Assembly (NCBI GenBank): GCA_964652125.1
Contig: CAZZAE010000002.1
Span: 1 to 52,283 of the forward strand
DNA: 52,283 nt
Direction: 5' to 3'
Source of the DNA: CAZFNQ01 sp964652125
GTDB lineage: Bacteria; Patescibacteriota; Saccharimonadia; Saccharimonadales; JANWIN01
Part shown: one piece after another, positions 25,765 to 33,077 of the stretch
Layout: each line of letters starts with the position of its first letter
How positions within the stretch are numbered: the stretch's first letter is position 1
Made by a program: the position numbers and the translations under genes
Notes under the pieces: generated by a model
What the model saw: the letters and a program-made list of their open reading frames with translations, nothing else
Database searches by the model: none
What the model was told of the DNA's origin: nothing

Positions 25765-27093
25765 ATGAACATATCTGTTAGCAAATCAAAGCTTGCCACG
25801 ACACTAGCTTGGGCAGTGATCCTTATTTTTTTATTAATGCCCCTGCATGCTGTTTTTACTACTTGGCTAGGTGCCACGATTGGTCACTTTGATTTATTTC
25901 GAATCTGGAAAGAGCTACTGCTTGTGCCCATGGCCTTTGTGGCTTTACTACTGGCCGCCCGGGACAAACGGCTAAAAGAGTGGCTATTTAGCAGTCCTTT
26001 AGTGCTTCTAATATTGCTATATATACTGCTTCACATCATTTTAGGAGTTTACGCGCTTTCAGCAGGCAATGTTAATGCTTCAGCACTTATCTATGCCTTG
26101 TTAATAAATCTTAGGTTCTTCGTATTTTTTCTTGTTGTTCTCATTATTGCCAAGCAGCTGCCCTGGCTGAGTAAAAACTGGCATAAATATGTGTTATGTC
26201 CAGCTATCATAGTAGTTGTTTTTGGTCTTCTTCAATTATTTATTTTGCCCAAAAATGTACTGTCACATGTCGGCTATGGACCTCATACTATCCCGGCCTA
26301 TCAGACAGTAGATCAAAAGCCTAGTTATGCTCGTCTGCAATCTACACTAAGAGGTCCGAATCCACTTGGAGCCTACCTGGTGCTAATTATTACAGTCATT
26401 GTTGGGATTGCACTTAAATCTAAAAAACAAAAATGGCTTTGGGTTTTGGGCCTTGGATCTTTAATAGTTCTTGTCTTCACTTATTCTCGCGCTGCTTGGC
26501 TTGGATTAATACTAAGCTTGGTTTTACTAATATATTGGAGTGTAAAAAGCGGTAAACTTAAACGGCAGATTAGTATCCTGTTAGTTGGGATATTGATTTT
26601 AGGCTCGGGCTTAGTTCTGATTTGGCGTCATAATAGCTTGCTCGATAACACACTATTTCATACCGATAAATCGTCCCATTCAGCGGAAAGTTCCAATGCA
26701 GTACGCACAGAAGCAATGCTTCACGGTGCTAAATCTGTTTTACATCAACCAATTGGCTACGGACCCGGTAGTGCAGGACCGGCATCCGTTCGCAATAATC
26801 ATCCGCCTAGAATTGCTGATAATTATTTTATTCAAATTGGTCAGGAAGTAGGTATATTAGGACTGGGATTATTCATTGCTATTAATTTCTTAGTAGCAAA
26901 ATCATTATGGGCCATCCGCTTCGAACTTCTGCCTAAAATATTACTAGCCAGCTTGATTGGTTTGACGCTGGTTAACATGTTGTCACATGCTTGGGCCGAC
27001 GATACCCTAGCTTACCTATGGTGGGGATTAGCTGGCTTAGCATTAGCACCATCTGTTATACTGAACAAAGAGCGAAAAAAGCAACATGTTTAG
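25765..27093 (+). CDS. O-antigen ligase/polymerase family membrane protein
   Basis: A 442-residue Wzy/WaaL-family (O-antigen ligase domain) protein with about ten to twelve membrane segments. A large exterior loop lies after residue 295 and contains the conserved HQPIGYGPGSAGP region before the last spans. Members either polymerise lipid-linked repeat units or transfer finished glycans to an acceptor on the cell surface. Because an ABC exporter is also present, a ligase role is plausible, but polymerase cannot be excluded. The last 8 bp overlap the GtrA-like gene. Confidence 0.8.
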   Translation: MNISVSKSKLATTLAWAVILIFLLMPLHAVFTTWLGATIGHFDLFRIWKELLLVPMAFVALLLAARDKRLKEWLFSSPLVLLILLYILLHIILGVYALSAGNVNASALIYALLINLRFFVFFLVVLIIAKQLPWLSKNWHKYVLCPAIIVVVFGLLQLFILPKNVLSHVGYGPHTIPAYQTVDQKPSYARLQSTLRGPNPLGAYLVLIITVIVGIALKSKKQKWLWVLGLGSLIVLVFTYSRAAWLGLILSLVLLIYWSVKSGKLKRQISILLVGILILGSGLVLIWRHNSLLDNTLFHTDKSSHSAESSNAVRTEAMLHGAKSVLHQPIGYGPGSAGPASVRNNHPPRIADNYFIQIGQEVGILGLGLFIAINFLVAKSLWAIRFELLPKILLASLIGLTLVNMLSHAWADDTLAYLWWGLAGLALAPSVILNKERKKQHV

Positions 27094-27526
27094 ACTTAAG
27101 AAAAAAGATGCCCGTGAAGTTAAGCGAATAACTGAATATCTAGTTAGCGGTGGAGCCTATTTTTGGAGCGGTTACCTAGCATTTTTTGTAGGTGATAAAG
27201 TATTCCATCTCAATCTTTGGTGGGCTAAATTGGCTGCCAACATGTTTGGCTGGACAGTTAATTATTTACTCCAGAGATTCTGGGTCTTTAATAATCCCAA
27301 GCTCAAAAAGCATCGGGTTGATGTTACCAGTCGCTATATAATTATTACAGCTGTAGATTTTATTATTGATTACTTAATTGTCAGTTGGCTGAAATCTATT
27401 GGCATATCACCCTACATTGGCCAGTTTATATCTTCTGCCTTTTTCACTGTTTGGAACTATTTGTGGTACCGACTTTGGGTATTTCCGGACAAGTTTCCCC
27501 GCCATAAACGGATATCGGTAGCTTAA
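27086..27526 (+). CDS. GtrA-like family membrane protein
   Basis: A 146-residue protein with four membrane segments and the GtrA-like pattern: KLAANMFGWTVNYLLQRFWVF in the first half and SSAFFTVWNYLWYRLWVF in the second, an internal symmetry typical of the family. GtrA proteins are thought to help flip polyprenyl-phosphate-linked sugars. It overlaps the O-antigen ligase gene by 8 bp and ends 3 bp before the LexA-like gene, so these three are probably one transcript. The regulator may be part of the glycan operon. Confidence 0.85.
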   Translation: MFRLKKKDAREVKRITEYLVSGGAYFWSGYLAFFVGDKVFHLNLWWAKLAANMFGWTVNYLLQRFWVFNNPKLKKHRVDVTSRYIIITAVDFIIDYLIVSWLKSIGISPYIGQFISSAFFTVWNYLWYRLWVFPDKFPRHKRISVA

Positions 27527-27529
27527 GCT

Positions 27530-27976
27530 ATGGTAGAAGTTATTCGACCGACTAAAAAACAGCGAGAGTTACTAACATATATAGAGCAGTTTATTACTGC
27601 GCGGGGTTATAGCCCGAGCTACCGTGAGATTATGAGCGGACTTAAATATACTTCTGTGGCAACTGTGGCTTTGCACGTTAATAGTCTTATTAAAAGAGGA
27701 CATCTTGTTAAACGTGATCATTCGGCTCGTTCGCTGGAAGTGGTAAATAAAGTTAGCGATACTAAGCTAGCTACCAATCAAGTTTCCGAAGCCGAAGAAA
27801 AATGGCTGGTTACCAAGGTAGATTATTTTTTTGATAGAGCCGAAAAGAGTAGTCAATTACCGCAGTCCGAACTTGATGAGTTGTATGTCTTAATCGGGGC
27901 CTTAAAAGTATTAGGCCTAGAGGGTGCAGCCCAATCTTTTATGCCTCGTTTGAGCAGTCTTAAAAAGAAAGCCTGA
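27530..27976 (+). CDS. LexA-like winged-helix regulator lacking the S24 peptidase
   Basis: Residues 1-72 closely follow the LexA DNA-binding domain: TKKQRELLTYIEQFITARGYSPSYREI, the recognition-helix region KYTSVATVALHVNSLIKRG, then a wing. The remaining 75 residues are helical and charged. They show no peptidase S24 features (no Ala-Gly cleavage site, no Ser-Lys dyad), so RecA-stimulated self-cleavage is not expected. It could be a constitutive or partner-controlled repressor. It starts 3 bp after gtrA. Bacterial LexA is about 200 residues, so this is about two-thirds length. No frameshift remnant of a peptidase domain is seen downstream, where the riboswitch begins. Confidence 0.8.
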   Translation: MVEVIRPTKKQRELLTYIEQFITARGYSPSYREIMSGLKYTSVATVALHVNSLIKRGHLVKRDHSARSLEVVNKVSDTKLATNQVSEAEEKWLVTKVDYFFDRAEKSSQLPQSELDELYVLIGALKVLGLEGAAQSFMPRLSSLKKKA

Positions 27977-27989
27977 AGGTAAAATTACT

Positions 27990-28120
27990 ACAGTCATATG
28001 GTAGTTGCTTATGCTACTCTTATATTGTTAACAATTTTTAAGTCTGGAAGTGCGGTTAGAATCCGCAGGCAGTGCCGCTACGGTGATGTCCGTTTTTAAC
28101 GGAACAAGTCCGATACAGCA
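27990..28120 (+). promoter_or_regulatory. Cobalamin-riboswitch-like aptamer
   Basis: The core fits the cobalamin aptamer consensus in order. GGAA is at 28045-28048. A P5-like stem pairs TGCGG (28050-28054) with CCGCA (28062-28066) around a TTAGAAT loop. GCAGTGCCGCTACGGTGA is at 28068-28085, matching the conserved GC-rich CCGC-AC-GTGA block. A variable hairpin pairs TCCGTT with AACGGA (28088-28102). The B12-box-like AAGTCCGATACAGCAG is at 28106-28121. A GTAG/CTAC hairpin just upstream could be P2/P3. Consensus comparison was from memory, so ligand binding and subclass need a covariance-model search. It begins right after the LexA-like stop and ends before the expression platform at 28161. Confidence 0.8.
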
Positions 28121-28160
28121 GTTAAGACTCCCGAGCAGGAGCGATTGAAACCGATTTTCA

Positions 28161-28192
28161 AAACCCTTGCTCATAACATAGCGAGGGTTTTT
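28161..28192 (+). promoter_or_regulatory. SD-sequestering hairpin (riboswitch expression platform)
   Basis: An 11-bp stem pairs AAACCCTTGCT (28161-28171) with AGCGAGGGTTT (28180-28190), with one G-U pair and an 8-nt loop. The 3' arm contains GAGGG at 28183-28187, the only plausible ribosome-binding site for the ATG at 28195 (7-nt spacing). Only two U residues follow the stem, so translational control is more likely than intrinsic termination. GAGCAGG at 28133-28139 could pair with the 5' arm (CCTTGCTC, one bulge) and release the site. Confidence 0.7.
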
Positions 28193-28194
28193 AA

Positions 28195-29637
28195 ATGGCC
28201 GAGACAGCCGAATTACTACAATCAAATTACATTCCCATTGACGCTTTTCCCGAACTGGCACACGCCCGACTTGTTGGTCGCCGAGAAGCTTATGAAATAC
28301 TTGAAGCCAATCGTCAGAATCTAATTGATGGCAATTTCGAAGCGGTATCTATTCCTGTAGATGCTATAGGCACGGCTCGTAGAGTTGTCCAAGCAGAAAA
28401 TATTTACGGAAGAAATAGTTTGGTGCGACAGGAACGCTTCGGGGGTTTGGTGCTGGATTGTAATCGACTCTTTGCTGAGGCAGTACGAGTTAATACTTAT
28501 GAATATTTTCCGCCTCTTACCCTAACCTATGATGAAGAATCCGAGGAGTACCATTCACACGGTCTGGCGGTTATGGAAATGACCCAAGCGGGACTATCGC
28601 CGGTTGCCAAACCGGAGGAAGTCGATCGCCGAATTAATGAACGAGTTGAGGAGGTTACTTATAAAACTATTAAACGTCTGGGCAATATATTGCTCGCTCA
28701 GTCCGTAGAAACTCAACCAGTTAAGCTTAGAACGATTTCCCAATGTGCTGATTGGGCTATTGATGAATATAACAAAATGGAAAAAGACAAACCTCGAGTC
28801 GGTTTTGGGGGTTACGCACCGCAAACTAAAAAATTAATGATTCGCGACACTCTGATTGACCCAAAGTCTAATGATCGGGCCGAGGAACAGATGGGTTTAT
28901 CAGGTGTTTATATTACTCACGAAGTTATTTCAGAAGCTTTGAAGCGACAGGGACTGCGCCAGGAAATTGCAACCAAAACTGAACTTCAAGGAGCACAACT
29001 CAAAGTTGATGATGACATGCTCGACTTTGTCATGCTACTCGATAGTGTTGCTAGTGAACATAGTGGTCTCAATATTTACTTAGGTGAAGTTTTGCCAGCT
29101 GGCAAACAGAAAGATTATGAGCACGTGAGGGAAGAGGCGATAGAGCGTCAGCAGGCACTTAATGACTTGGCTTATGGCTTAGCCGAGTTTGTTATCGGGC
29201 TGGAAAGAGATGGGACTGATAGGTGGGCAGCAGTTGGGATAGTTGAAGCTGAGGTCAAGCGAGTACTCATAGACATGGCGGATCAGGACAATACTCTGGC
29301 ATACGACATGTTTGATTACCAAACTGAGCGAGGTTTGCAAGAGGTAGCTTATCTGCGCTCGATTGGTCAATTTGATGCTGCTCAACTTCGACTTGATCAG
29401 GTAGCTGAACAAGCTCCCTCACCGGGCTATTGCGGGGCTGGCAGTTGCGGACTAGAGGAAATAAGGCAAGGCAGTAAAGAGGCAAAAGCTTTGGAGGAAA
29501 TGGGATTAAATCCATCAAATAGTTTGATTGATAAAAAAAGGGTATGTCGAAAGTGCAATGCCAAGAAGGTTGCCTATGCTCTAAATGACAAGAAAAAAGC
29601 CTGCTTAGATTGCAAAGCTAGGGCAGACCTTCGATAA
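28195..29637 (+). CDS. Unrecognised 480-residue protein with Cys-rich C-terminus
   Basis: I do not recognise this protein. It is soluble, acidic and mostly helical, with no signal peptide or membrane span. Residues 1-380 contain no catalytic motif I can name. The last 70 residues hold CGAGSCGLEE (near 420) and then CRKC and CLDC separated by 17 residues, which could form a zinc ribbon. No B12-binding DxHxxG or radical-SAM CxxxCxxC motif is present. Control by a cobalamin-type RNA is inferred from the leader, whose hairpin masks the ribosome-binding site. A NadD-like gene follows 9 bp later and may be co-transcribed. Confidence 0.85.
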   Translation: MAETAELLQSNYIPIDAFPELAHARLVGRREAYEILEANRQNLIDGNFEAVSIPVDAIGTARRVVQAENIYGRNSLVRQERFGGLVLDCNRLFAEAVRVNTYEYFPPLTLTYDEESEEYHSHGLAVMEMTQAGLSPVAKPEEVDRRINERVEEVTYKTIKRLGNILLAQSVETQPVKLRTISQCADWAIDEYNKMEKDKPRVGFGGYAPQTKKLMIRDTLIDPKSNDRAEEQMGLSGVYITHEVISEALKRQGLRQEIATKTELQGAQLKVDDDMLDFVMLLDSVASEHSGLNIYLGEVLPAGKQKDYEHVREEAIERQQALNDLAYGLAEFVIGLERDGTDRWAAVGIVEAEVKRVLIDMADQDNTLAYDMFDYQTERGLQEVAYLRSIGQFDAAQLRLDQVAEQAPSPGYCGAGSCGLEEIRQGSKEAKALEEMGLNPSNSLIDKKRVCRKCNAKKVAYALNDKKKACLDCKARADLR

Positions 29638-29646
29638 TACTACTCT

Positions 29647-30261
29647 ATGAAGCAACAGCGAATTGGAATTTTTAGTGGTGTTTTTGACCCAATCCATGCC
29701 GGTCATATCGGTTTTGCCCTGGCTGCGGCCGAAAGTGCCAAACTAGATGTAGTCTATTTTTTAATAGAATCAAGTCCGAGAAGAAAGATTGAAGTTACTC
29801 ATCCGGCTCACAGAATTGCCATGGCCAAGTTAGCGCTTGAGGCACACTCTAAACTCAAATTATTAGAACTTCCAGATAAACAATTATCTGTAGCCAAAAC
29901 ACTGCCCAGGCTAAACCAACATTTCTCTCGGGAGGAATTAGTATTCCTAGCTGGATCAGACATGCTTCACCATATGCCGTCGTGGCCGCTAATAGATCGT
30001 TTGTTGAGTCAAATGGAACTAGTAGTTGGGACAAAAGGTGACTCGAGTATTAACCAAATTAAGACACTGATTAAATCCTTACCAGGTTCGCCCAAAGCAT
30101 TATTTGTTATTAATAGCCCTAATCCAGATATTTCCTCAAAAAATATTAGGCAGCAATTACAAAAAGGAGTTTCAGTAGATGATCTACTTCCAAGTGTAGA
30201 TAGCTACATTAAAAAGCATTGGCTCTACGCTTCGCCCTCAGTGACCATTTCTTCTTCGTAG
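29647..30261 (+). CDS. nadD: NadD-like nicotinate-nucleotide adenylyltransferase
   Basis: A nucleotidyltransferase of 204 residues in the NadD/CoaD superfamily that would form deamido-NAD from nicotinate mononucleotide and ATP. The (H/T)xGH motif is in GVFDPIHAGHIGF at residues 11-23, SSPRRKIEVTHPAHRIAM covers the substrate loop, FLAGSDMLHHM is the central strand, and ISSKNIRQQL is the variant of the C-terminal SSTxIR signature. The expected GGSFDP start is GVFDP here, so another adenylyl- or cytidylyltransferase activity is possible. It follows the 480-residue gene by 9 bp and converges with the antiporter gene, overlapping by 37 bp. Confidence 0.75.
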   Translation: MKQQRIGIFSGVFDPIHAGHIGFALAAAESAKLDVVYFLIESSPRRKIEVTHPAHRIAMAKLALEAHSKLKLLELPDKQLSVAKTLPRLNQHFSREELVFLAGSDMLHHMPSWPLIDRLLSQMELVVGTKGDSSINQIKTLIKSLPGSPKALFVINSPNPDISSKNIRQQLQKGVSVDDLLPSVDSYIKKHWLYASPSVTISSS

Positions 30262-31934
30262 TGGCTATGTAAATATGCCAAGTGTTTTTCTCGGTATTGT
30301 TTGAATTCGCTTTTCTTAAGACCACTACGCTTTATTATTGAACTTATTTTTTCACTACCAATGTAATGTGGCATCATTACATAGCTGGCTCCCAGGCTAT
30401 ACAGTTCTTCAGCCTCGGCTACGTTATCAGCGTGGCAAATTATAACTGCACGGCTATTTTTCTTGGCCAGCAGGCGGACTAAAAAGACAGTCGAGTCAAA
30501 GTCGGTAATAGTAGAGACCACTAACTTGGGCTTTTCCAGTCCAATTTCCTCAAGCAACTCGATGTCGGTAATATCGCCGTAAAGGTACTCTATTTTTTGA
30601 TGCTCTAATATATCTATAACTTCAGGGTCATAGTCGACTACCACGTAACTGCGCTTTAGATTATCAAACAATTTTATAAATTCGGAGCCACCTTTGTGAT
30701 AGCCAAAAAGTACCAAATCAAACGTACGTCGTCGGTCTGGCCCTGCTGAGCGAACTTTACGGCGCTCAAACATAGCCAAGTCTACTTCAAATAGTTCATA
30801 GAGTTTATCGGCGTAGATAATCATATAGGCACTAACCGCAATAGAAATTAGGGCAATGATTGTAATCGTGGCGACCAAATCATTGGACACCAAACCTTGT
30901 TTGTTGCCCAATATTATAAAGACTAGTGAGAACTCACTCACTTGGGCCGTAGCAACTGCTGTTTTGAAACTGGTGTTTTTGGTGTAGCCCATAAATCCCA
31001 TGATGGCCAGTACCACCAGAGGCTTGATTACGATTACGACAAAGCTACCAATAACAATGGCTGGCAGAAGTATGCCAATATGTCCAAAATTTAGCTGTGA
31101 CCCAAGAGTTATAAAAAATACTATGATGAAAAAGTCTCTCAGTGGTCTGAGCCTGGCACTTATTTCTCTGGTAAAAGGTAAGCTCGCTAAAGCAACACCG
31201 GAAAGTAGGGCTCCCATTTCCAATGAAAAACCGGCTCGCTCAAACAAAGCAGCAAATCCAAATCCCCAACCTATTGCAAATAAGAACAATAATTCCTGGC
31301 TGCCAGCAATAAATTTATGTACTCTTGGCAATATCACCATGCCGACAAAAAACATCGGTATAGTGATAGCTGAACCTTTGAGAACTAATAAGCCAAGTTC
31401 ATTAAGCGTAAAGCCATGCTCAGAGGCCCGGGCCGTAACAAACAACAGTGCCGTAGCCGCTACCACGTCTTGAACCAGTAATATTCCAGTTACAACTTTG
31501 CCGTATAGACGAGTTTGTTCTTTTTTATCACTCAGCAGCTTTAAGATAATAATTGTGCTGCTAAAAGCTAGAGCTACGCCAAAAAATAGCGAGGCTGTTG
31601 GGCTATAGCCCAATGTTAAGCCCCCACCGTAACCAATAGCTACACTCAAGACAACTTGTAAAAAACCAGTAATAGCGGCTACCTTGCCTACCTCTTTTAT
31701 AACTTTAGGATTTAAGCCCAGGCCAATAATGAAAAGTAGCAGAGCGATACCAATACTTGAAAAGGCATCGATAGTCTGGGGGGATTTAATCAAGTGCAGA
31801 ACCGATGGTCCAACAATGATACCGGTAATAATATGGCCAATAATTAATGGTTGACGGATTAGTCGCATAATTATGGCCACCCCAGCACCCAGGGCAATAA
31901 TTAAACTCAATTCCGCAAAAATGCTTTCGTGCAT
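30225..31934 (-). CDS. Kef-type CPA2 cation/proton antiporter with RCK domain
   Basis: A 569-residue monovalent cation:proton antiporter-2 protein. Residues about 5-375 form 11-12 membrane segments with the exchanger core (LGLNPKVIKEVGK, GALLSGVALASLPF, ATAQVSEFSLVFI). Residues about 405-530 form a TrkA-N/RCK-like Rossmann domain. Its glycine motif reads GYHKGG rather than the usual GxGxxG, so nucleotide gating may be altered. It probably exports K+ or Na+ in exchange for H+. A TAAAAT box lies 10 nt before the ATG with no Shine-Dalgarno site. Confidence 0.9.
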   Translation of the reverse strand: MHESIFAELSLIIALGAGVAIIMRLIRQPLIIGHIITGIIVGPSVLHLIKSPQTIDAFSSIGIALLLFIIGLGLNPKVIKEVGKVAAITGFLQVVLSVAIGYGGGLTLGYSPTASLFFGVALAFSSTIIILKLLSDKKEQTRLYGKVVTGILLVQDVVAATALLFVTARASEHGFTLNELGLLVLKGSAITIPMFFVGMVILPRVHKFIAGSQELLFLFAIGWGFGFAALFERAGFSLEMGALLSGVALASLPFTREISARLRPLRDFFIIVFFITLGSQLNFGHIGILLPAIVIGSFVVIVIKPLVVLAIMGFMGYTKNTSFKTAVATAQVSEFSLVFIILGNKQGLVSNDLVATITIIALISIAVSAYMIIYADKLYELFEVDLAMFERRKVRSAGPDRRRTFDLVLFGYHKGGSEFIKLFDNLKRSYVVVDYDPEVIDILEHQKIEYLYGDITDIELLEEIGLEKPKLVVSTITDFDSTVFLVRLLAKKNSRAVIICHADNVAEAEELYSLGASYVMMPHYIGSEKISSIIKRSGLKKSEFKQYREKHLAYLHSHYEEEMVTEGEA

Positions 31935-32023
31935 AGTTATCTCAATTTTACAGCATAAGCGCTACATAAAAAGCCATTGACAAACACTAGCGTTATATGC
32001 AAGTATTAATGGACTTCAGGTAC

Positions 32024-32037
32024 CATCAATATTGATG
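32024..32037. promoter_or_regulatory. Perfect 14-bp palindrome
   Basis: CATCAATATTGATG is its own reverse complement. It lies 90 bp upstream of the antiporter start. A dimeric regulator site is possible; no other copy was noticed in the window. Confidence 0.35.
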
Positions 32038-32085
32038 TTTCCGAAGACAAAAATTAACCGGCTAAAAATCAGCTGGCAAACAAAA

Positions 32086-32114
32086 TAAAAAACACCACTG
32101 AGACTTTGGTGTTT
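32086..32114 (-). terminator. Rho-independent terminator downstream of the DsbA-like gene
   Basis: Read on the minus strand, AAACACCA (32114-32107) pairs with TGGTGTTT (32097-32090) around a 9-nt loop, followed by a T-rich tail. It would end the transcript of the DsbA-like gene after a 3' untranslated stretch of about 175 nt. Confidence 0.7.
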
Positions 32115-32287
32115 GGGTGTGGGAGGATATGGCACAATGCCTATAAAAATAAAAACAATTTCAAGGAGTTATATAGTGGAAGTCAAAGTACGACGGCCGA
32201 AGTGGCAACAGTTTATATCTTATTAGCTTGTTTATGCTAATTCAAAAAAAGCAGTTTCTAATCTCAAAATTCTAATCCAGGAAGGCA

Positions 32288-32932
32288 TTATTTCTTGGAT
32301 TTTGCTGCTATGGCATCAACAATCAGCTGATTAAATGCAGCTTGGCTGGTGGGATTTTTATCTAGTTTAGTGCCGTTGATCACAAATGTCGGTGTGCCAT
32401 TAACACCAATGTCATTACCAGCCTTAATATCGGCATTAATAACATCGTTTACGGTCCCACTGGCATAGTCACTATTGAACTTATTAACATCTAGTCCTAG
32501 CTGCTGAGCATAGCTTTGAAAGAATGTCAGTGGATTACTTGCTACTGACCATGAGCTCTGCTGATCATAGAGGGCATCATGCATCTCAAAATACTTGCCC
32601 TGCATACCAGCGGCTTCTGCAGCCCGGGCTCCGGCAAAGGCATTTTGGTGAAGCTGGGTTAGAGGATAATTACGGAACTGGAAAAATATGTCGGTTTTGT
32701 ATTTTGCCACTACAGCTTTGACTACTGGGTAAAAGGCTTCGCAAGCTGGGCACTGGTAATCGCCATACTCAATTAACGTTACACCTTTTTTACCTTGACC
32801 TTCAATATGTTGGCTGGCGGCTGCGCCGTTTGTTTGACCACCAGGGGCAGAAGCGTTTTTGTTAGTAAGCCAGAAGATAATACCAAGTCCTACGATGATT
32901 GCTGCTAGTACTGCTAAAAAGCGTTTGCTCAT
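32288..32932 (-). CDS. Membrane-anchored DsbA-like thiol oxidoreductase
   Basis: A 214-residue thioredoxin-fold protein tethered outside the cell by an N-terminal span (about residues 5-22). The active site is CPAC in YGDYQCPACEAFYPV near residue 56, and the cis-Pro loop is NGTPTFVING near 180. The helical insertion at about 95-160 fits the DsbA/Thioredoxin_4 family. It probably introduces disulfides into exported proteins, such as the Cys-rich secreted protein encoded at 8361-10031. GAGAGG precedes the ATG by about 10 nt. A separate DsbB/VKOR partner is not in the window. Confidence 0.9.
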   Translation of the reverse strand: MSKRFLAVLAAIIVGLGIIFWLTNKNASAPGGQTNGAAASQHIEGQGKKGVTLIEYGDYQCPACEAFYPVVKAVVAKYKTDIFFQFRNYPLTQLHQNAFAGARAAEAAGMQGKYFEMHDALYDQQSSWSVASNPLTFFQSYAQQLGLDVNKFNSDYASGTVNDVINADIKAGNDIGVNGTPTFVINGTKLDKNPTSQAAFNQLIVDAIAAKSKK

Positions 32933-33077
32933 GCCGTAATACCTCTCAAGTTAGTATCACTATAATAATGTAAATAGCGAAAAAATTCACGTTGTAAAAT
33001 AATAGTACTAGCTGTGTCAAAGATGTTAAGAGCTAATCCTCTCACTTGGTAAGTTTTAAGCCAACAAGAATGGTAAG

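Larger units (their letters stand above)
31935..32287. other. 353-bp intergenic region with palindrome and minus-strand terminator
   Basis: No convincing gene is present. It contains a perfect 14-bp palindrome (32024-32037), a minus-strand terminator hairpin (32086-32114), a 6-bp inverted repeat ATTAGC/GCTAAT (32222-32241), and a tiny GTG-started frame of 16 codons at 32176-32226 preceded by a good AGGAG site. A TTGACA at 31977-31982 has no well-spaced -10 partner. Confidence 0.6.

Noticed and set aside
28161..28192. Intrinsic terminator before the 480-residue gene
   Set aside because: Only two U residues follow the stem and the 3' arm carries the SD site, so translational control is preferred, though some termination cannot be excluded.
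28195..29637. B12-dependent class II ribonucleotide reductase
   Set aside because: The C-terminal Cys pairs recall NrdJ tails, but the length is too short and no glycyl/thiyl-radical barrel motifs are present.
31000..31473. 157-codon frame antisense to the antiporter gene
   Set aside because: Ser/Thr/Pro-rich translation mirrors the hydrophobic codons of the real gene; no start signals.
32176..32226. 16-codon GTG-started frame with AGGAG site
   Set aside because: Too short to support as a gene without conservation or transcript data; reported only as an observation.
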